Assembly: GCA_013399875.1 (NCBI GenBank)
Contig: VXAZ01000289.1
Coordinates: 2,670,679 to 2,734,678 of the forward strand
Direction of reading: 5' to 3'
DNA: 64,000 bases
Origin: Gymnorhina tibicen
Taxonomy: Eukaryota > Chordata > Aves > Passeriformes > Artamidae
Below the pieces are notes generated by a model. That model worked only from the letters and a program-made list of their open reading frames with translations. It was not told the origin of the DNA and made no database searches. Shown one piece after another: positions 61,654-64,000 of this stretch. A program made the position numbers and the translations under genes. The stretch's first letter is position 1; each line of letters opens with the position of its first letter.

Positions 61654-63104
61654 TTTCCCACGAAGAGGAAAAAAAAAATCATCTTTTTATATTCTTTTCT
61701 GTGCTAAGTAGAGTTTTAGAAGATAACTCACTGGCAACCAAACATCATTAAACTGCAGTCATCTCTAGAGGCCAGACCTCTAACCTCAGAGCAATTACCA
61801 CGAAGAACAAACCAGAACACTGTAAATGAGACCAGATTATTCAGAGCATGGCACATCTTCACCGTTAGAAGGCATGCCTAGCTTTTTTGGGACTGCAGCC
61901 ATCAATACTATTATCTGGAACTTGTCTTACATGTCCTGTATGCATGACAGCTTTGTTGCACCTACAGTGGGATGGAATTTTCTTATCTGAGCTTTAAGAA
62001 TTTAACTGACAGAAATTAAATTTTGCCTCTTGTGTCATGTAAAACAAATTTTCTAATGCTCAGTAAAACAAGATGAATTTACATTAGCATGTTAGTGCAT
62101 TTTTTAAAGGCATAGCTTGTGCATCCTGAGCTACAATGAATATTTTTTTTTTGTATCACAGCAGACTCAGAGTATCTGAACTAAATTTGGTTTTGGATGA
62201 AGCTAAGACAAAAGGTTTTCTTCAGGATTTCCTCTCCTTCTTTTTAAATTACAATGAAAATTGATCCATAGAATTAGACACAGCTAATTCTAAGTAACTC
62301 CCACTGCAAAAATGTGTGGCACAGACACCTGGTGTTCAGCTCTCTGTTCATTCCACACACCCTTTTTGGCAGGACTGCACACTTGCTAATGGGGACATAA
62401 GCTTTAATAAAAGCTAAATGTCTACTTTTTAGTGAACAACTTCATGAAGTTTTAAGCACCACAGTTGTATATGCTTGAGTTTGAAAACTCTAAAGATGGT
62501 GTGATGGGGAAAAATATCCATAGTGGTTAAATAGTATTGTCACCAAATTTTGGCATATTTGACTGTAGGCATATGAATATAATTTGCATGTTTATGTTCT
62601 TGTATTTCTGTGACATATTGTTATTTCATTTTTCCTGCAAATATTTCTGTTACTAGAAAGCACTGGACAGAACTATAACTATGAAACTGAATTCTTTTTC
62701 ACTTTTCAGGTAGCACAGCTCCATCTGTTTTACAGGAGTCTAATACTTTCAATATTGGTCTTATTTGACTAGACTGTTTATTACGCTACATGTACAGAAC
62801 TATTAAAAGTTAAAACTATCTTCATTTTTGTTCTTTCTCTATATCAATTTGTGTACAAGGTTCTATCACAGTATTTGAAAAGCTTTAAATGGTATCATAT
62901 CCTTCACCTGTAAATCAGAAGCATTTGTTTGACCATAGATAATTTCCTACAACACAAAAGGTAAAGTGTAAAGCCCATTATGCTGATAGTTTACAACCCT
63001 GTGAATAATATGGCACAACACTGGGAAAACGGGACTCTTCTTCCTAATCAGATGTCAAGACTCATTTTTCACAGGTATTCAGTATTTAGTAGTACACTCA
63101 GCGG
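61654..63104. other. AT-rich single-copy sequence
   Basis: No gene, repeat family or structured element is recognised up to the LTR. Confidence 0.5.
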
Positions 63105-63709
63105 TGTTGAATCTGGAAAAGTATGCACACCACAAAGGGCTAATCAGTGAGCAGACATTCTTGAATGTTGCAGCAGCTGAGCCAGCAGCTATGATGGCCG
63201 AGGGGCCAAAGAGCTCAGGTACAGGAGAGGCCCGCTGGTCAGCTAGCTCCGAACTCCAAGATCATCCCCTGAGCAAGGGTGAGAAAAGCTTCTCCCAGCA
63301 GGATTCGTGGTTCTACGTAGATTTTGTCTGCCTGGTTGGCCGGTTGCCAGATGCCCCTTGTATCCCTTAAAAGATTGTAATCCGGTCCCCACTCCGCCCC
63401 GTCCTTCTCCGCACTGGTTGTTGTTGTATTACCCTGCCTCCCTTCTGTACCCCCATATAAGTGTGTCACGGCCCTCAGGTCACCCTCTTTTGTCCATGGA
63501 CACCTTCGTTGTGGTTCAGGAATAAGGCCCTCAGAACTCTATATGGAGAGCTGCCTCCTGACTCTTTGCCTCTAGTGACACCTGAGCTATCCAGCTCAGT
63601 GTGAGCGTGTGCTGCGTGCTTCCATCGCACGGGTGAGAAAGCTGGCCTGCCAATGTGCTAAACAGCACCACCAGAATGATTCCTTACTAGGGACACTTCA
63701 GGAATAACA
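63105..63709 (+). mobile_element. LTR of an endogenous retrovirus (boundaries tentative)
   Basis: A CpG-rich block starts TGTTGAATCTGGAAAAG and can be read to GGAATAACA at 63709, giving TGTT...AACA ends. A TATAAG box lies at 63456-63461 and an AATAAG polyadenylation-type signal at 63521-63526, in the order and spacing of a U3-R-U5 LTR on the plus strand. Flanking hexamers CAGCGG (63099-63104) and CGACGG (63710-63715) agree at four of six positions, so a decayed six-base duplication is possible but not established. I see no tRNA primer-binding site after the end, so a solo LTR is more likely than a provirus running out of the window. A six-base duplication would suggest an ERVK-type element. 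The open frames 63104-63370 and 63307-63525 are chance. Confidence 0.65.
63456..63461 (+). promoter_or_regulatory. LTR TATA box
   Basis: TATAAG follows a C-rich stretch and sits about 65 bases before the AATAAG signal, where an LTR promoter is expected. Confidence 0.5.
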
Positions 63710-64000
63710 CGACGGCCTTTCCACCCAACACCCACATCGCGTTACTTGAACTCTTATATTCGGTTGCATTTCCTTCATCAACTCCAACTTGACTCCAACA
63801 AAAAGAAAGTCCTTGCTTCCTTTGTGGAGCACAAAGCCTGGTTCAGTTCTGCCATGCTTTTCACTTCAGTTGCCTTCTGTATCCTCTGTCTCTTCCCTTT
63901 ACGAAGCCCAGTCCATCAGTCTTTTATTTTATGTGAGACACCACTCAAAGTACCCTTGTTGTTCTTGCACCTGTTATACGACAAACAGAGGGACTCAGAA
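63710..64000. other. sequence after the LTR, unclassified
   Basis: CpG pairs continue for about 60 bases after the proposed LTR end and then thin out. No retroviral protein or primer-binding site is recognisable, and no gene is seen to the window end. Confidence 0.4.

Noticed and set aside
1..64000. CRISPR arrays, operons, prophage or bacterial-type genes
   Set aside because: No spaced direct repeats, no ribosome-binding sites before long frames, and the CR1 and LTR content shows a bird nuclear genome.

Overview
The window looks like non-coding DNA from a bird nuclear genome. It is AT-rich and poor in CpG, has no dense coding, and carries chicken-repeat-1 (CR1) LINE fragments whose 3' ends carry the CATAGAATC-type termini typical of birds. 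It also has three solo long terminal repeats (LTRs) of avian endogenous retroviruses. One of them, ending in a TGGTTTAACCCCAGC-like terminus, matches a family I know from many bird genomes, so a neoavian bird is likely. I cannot name the species or chromosome, and no gene could be identified.

Layout: 1-8.6 kb is AT-rich single-copy sequence with a small CpG cluster at 3.8 kb, an old MIR-type SINE at 4.7-4.9 kb and a G-run at 6.5 kb. From 8.6 to 19.7 kb lie five CR1 fragments: an orphan reverse-transcriptase piece, two 3' ends facing each other at 10.5-10.7 kb, a longer 3' piece at 14.2 kb and a short one at 19.7 kb. This part also has several open frames with exon-like edges at 14.9-17.9 kb. 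From 19.7 to 52.7 kb the sequence is mostly unique. It contains a well-preserved solo LTR at 26.8-27.5 kb with a perfect 5-bp target duplication, an A/C-rich patch at 33.3 kb and a T/G-rich patch at 45.5 kb. From 52.7 kb to the end lie an older solo LTR on the minus strand (also with a perfect 5-bp target duplication), a CR1 3' end at 56.1 kb, an (AC)18 microsatellite at 59.8 kb, a CR1 3' end at 61.6 kb and a CpG-rich LTR at 63.1-63.7 kb.

No operon-like or pathway-level organisation exists here. The four exon-like open frames (14.9-15.3 kb, 16.95-17.17 kb, 29.48-29.65 kb, 53.94-54.07 kb) are listed with low confidence: with this many frames examined, a few would be expected to end at splice-like sites by chance. 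The firmest results are the two LTR insertions with intact target duplications, the RT-bearing CR1 fragment, the inverted CR1 pair and the MIR relic. I found no convincing new biological system.
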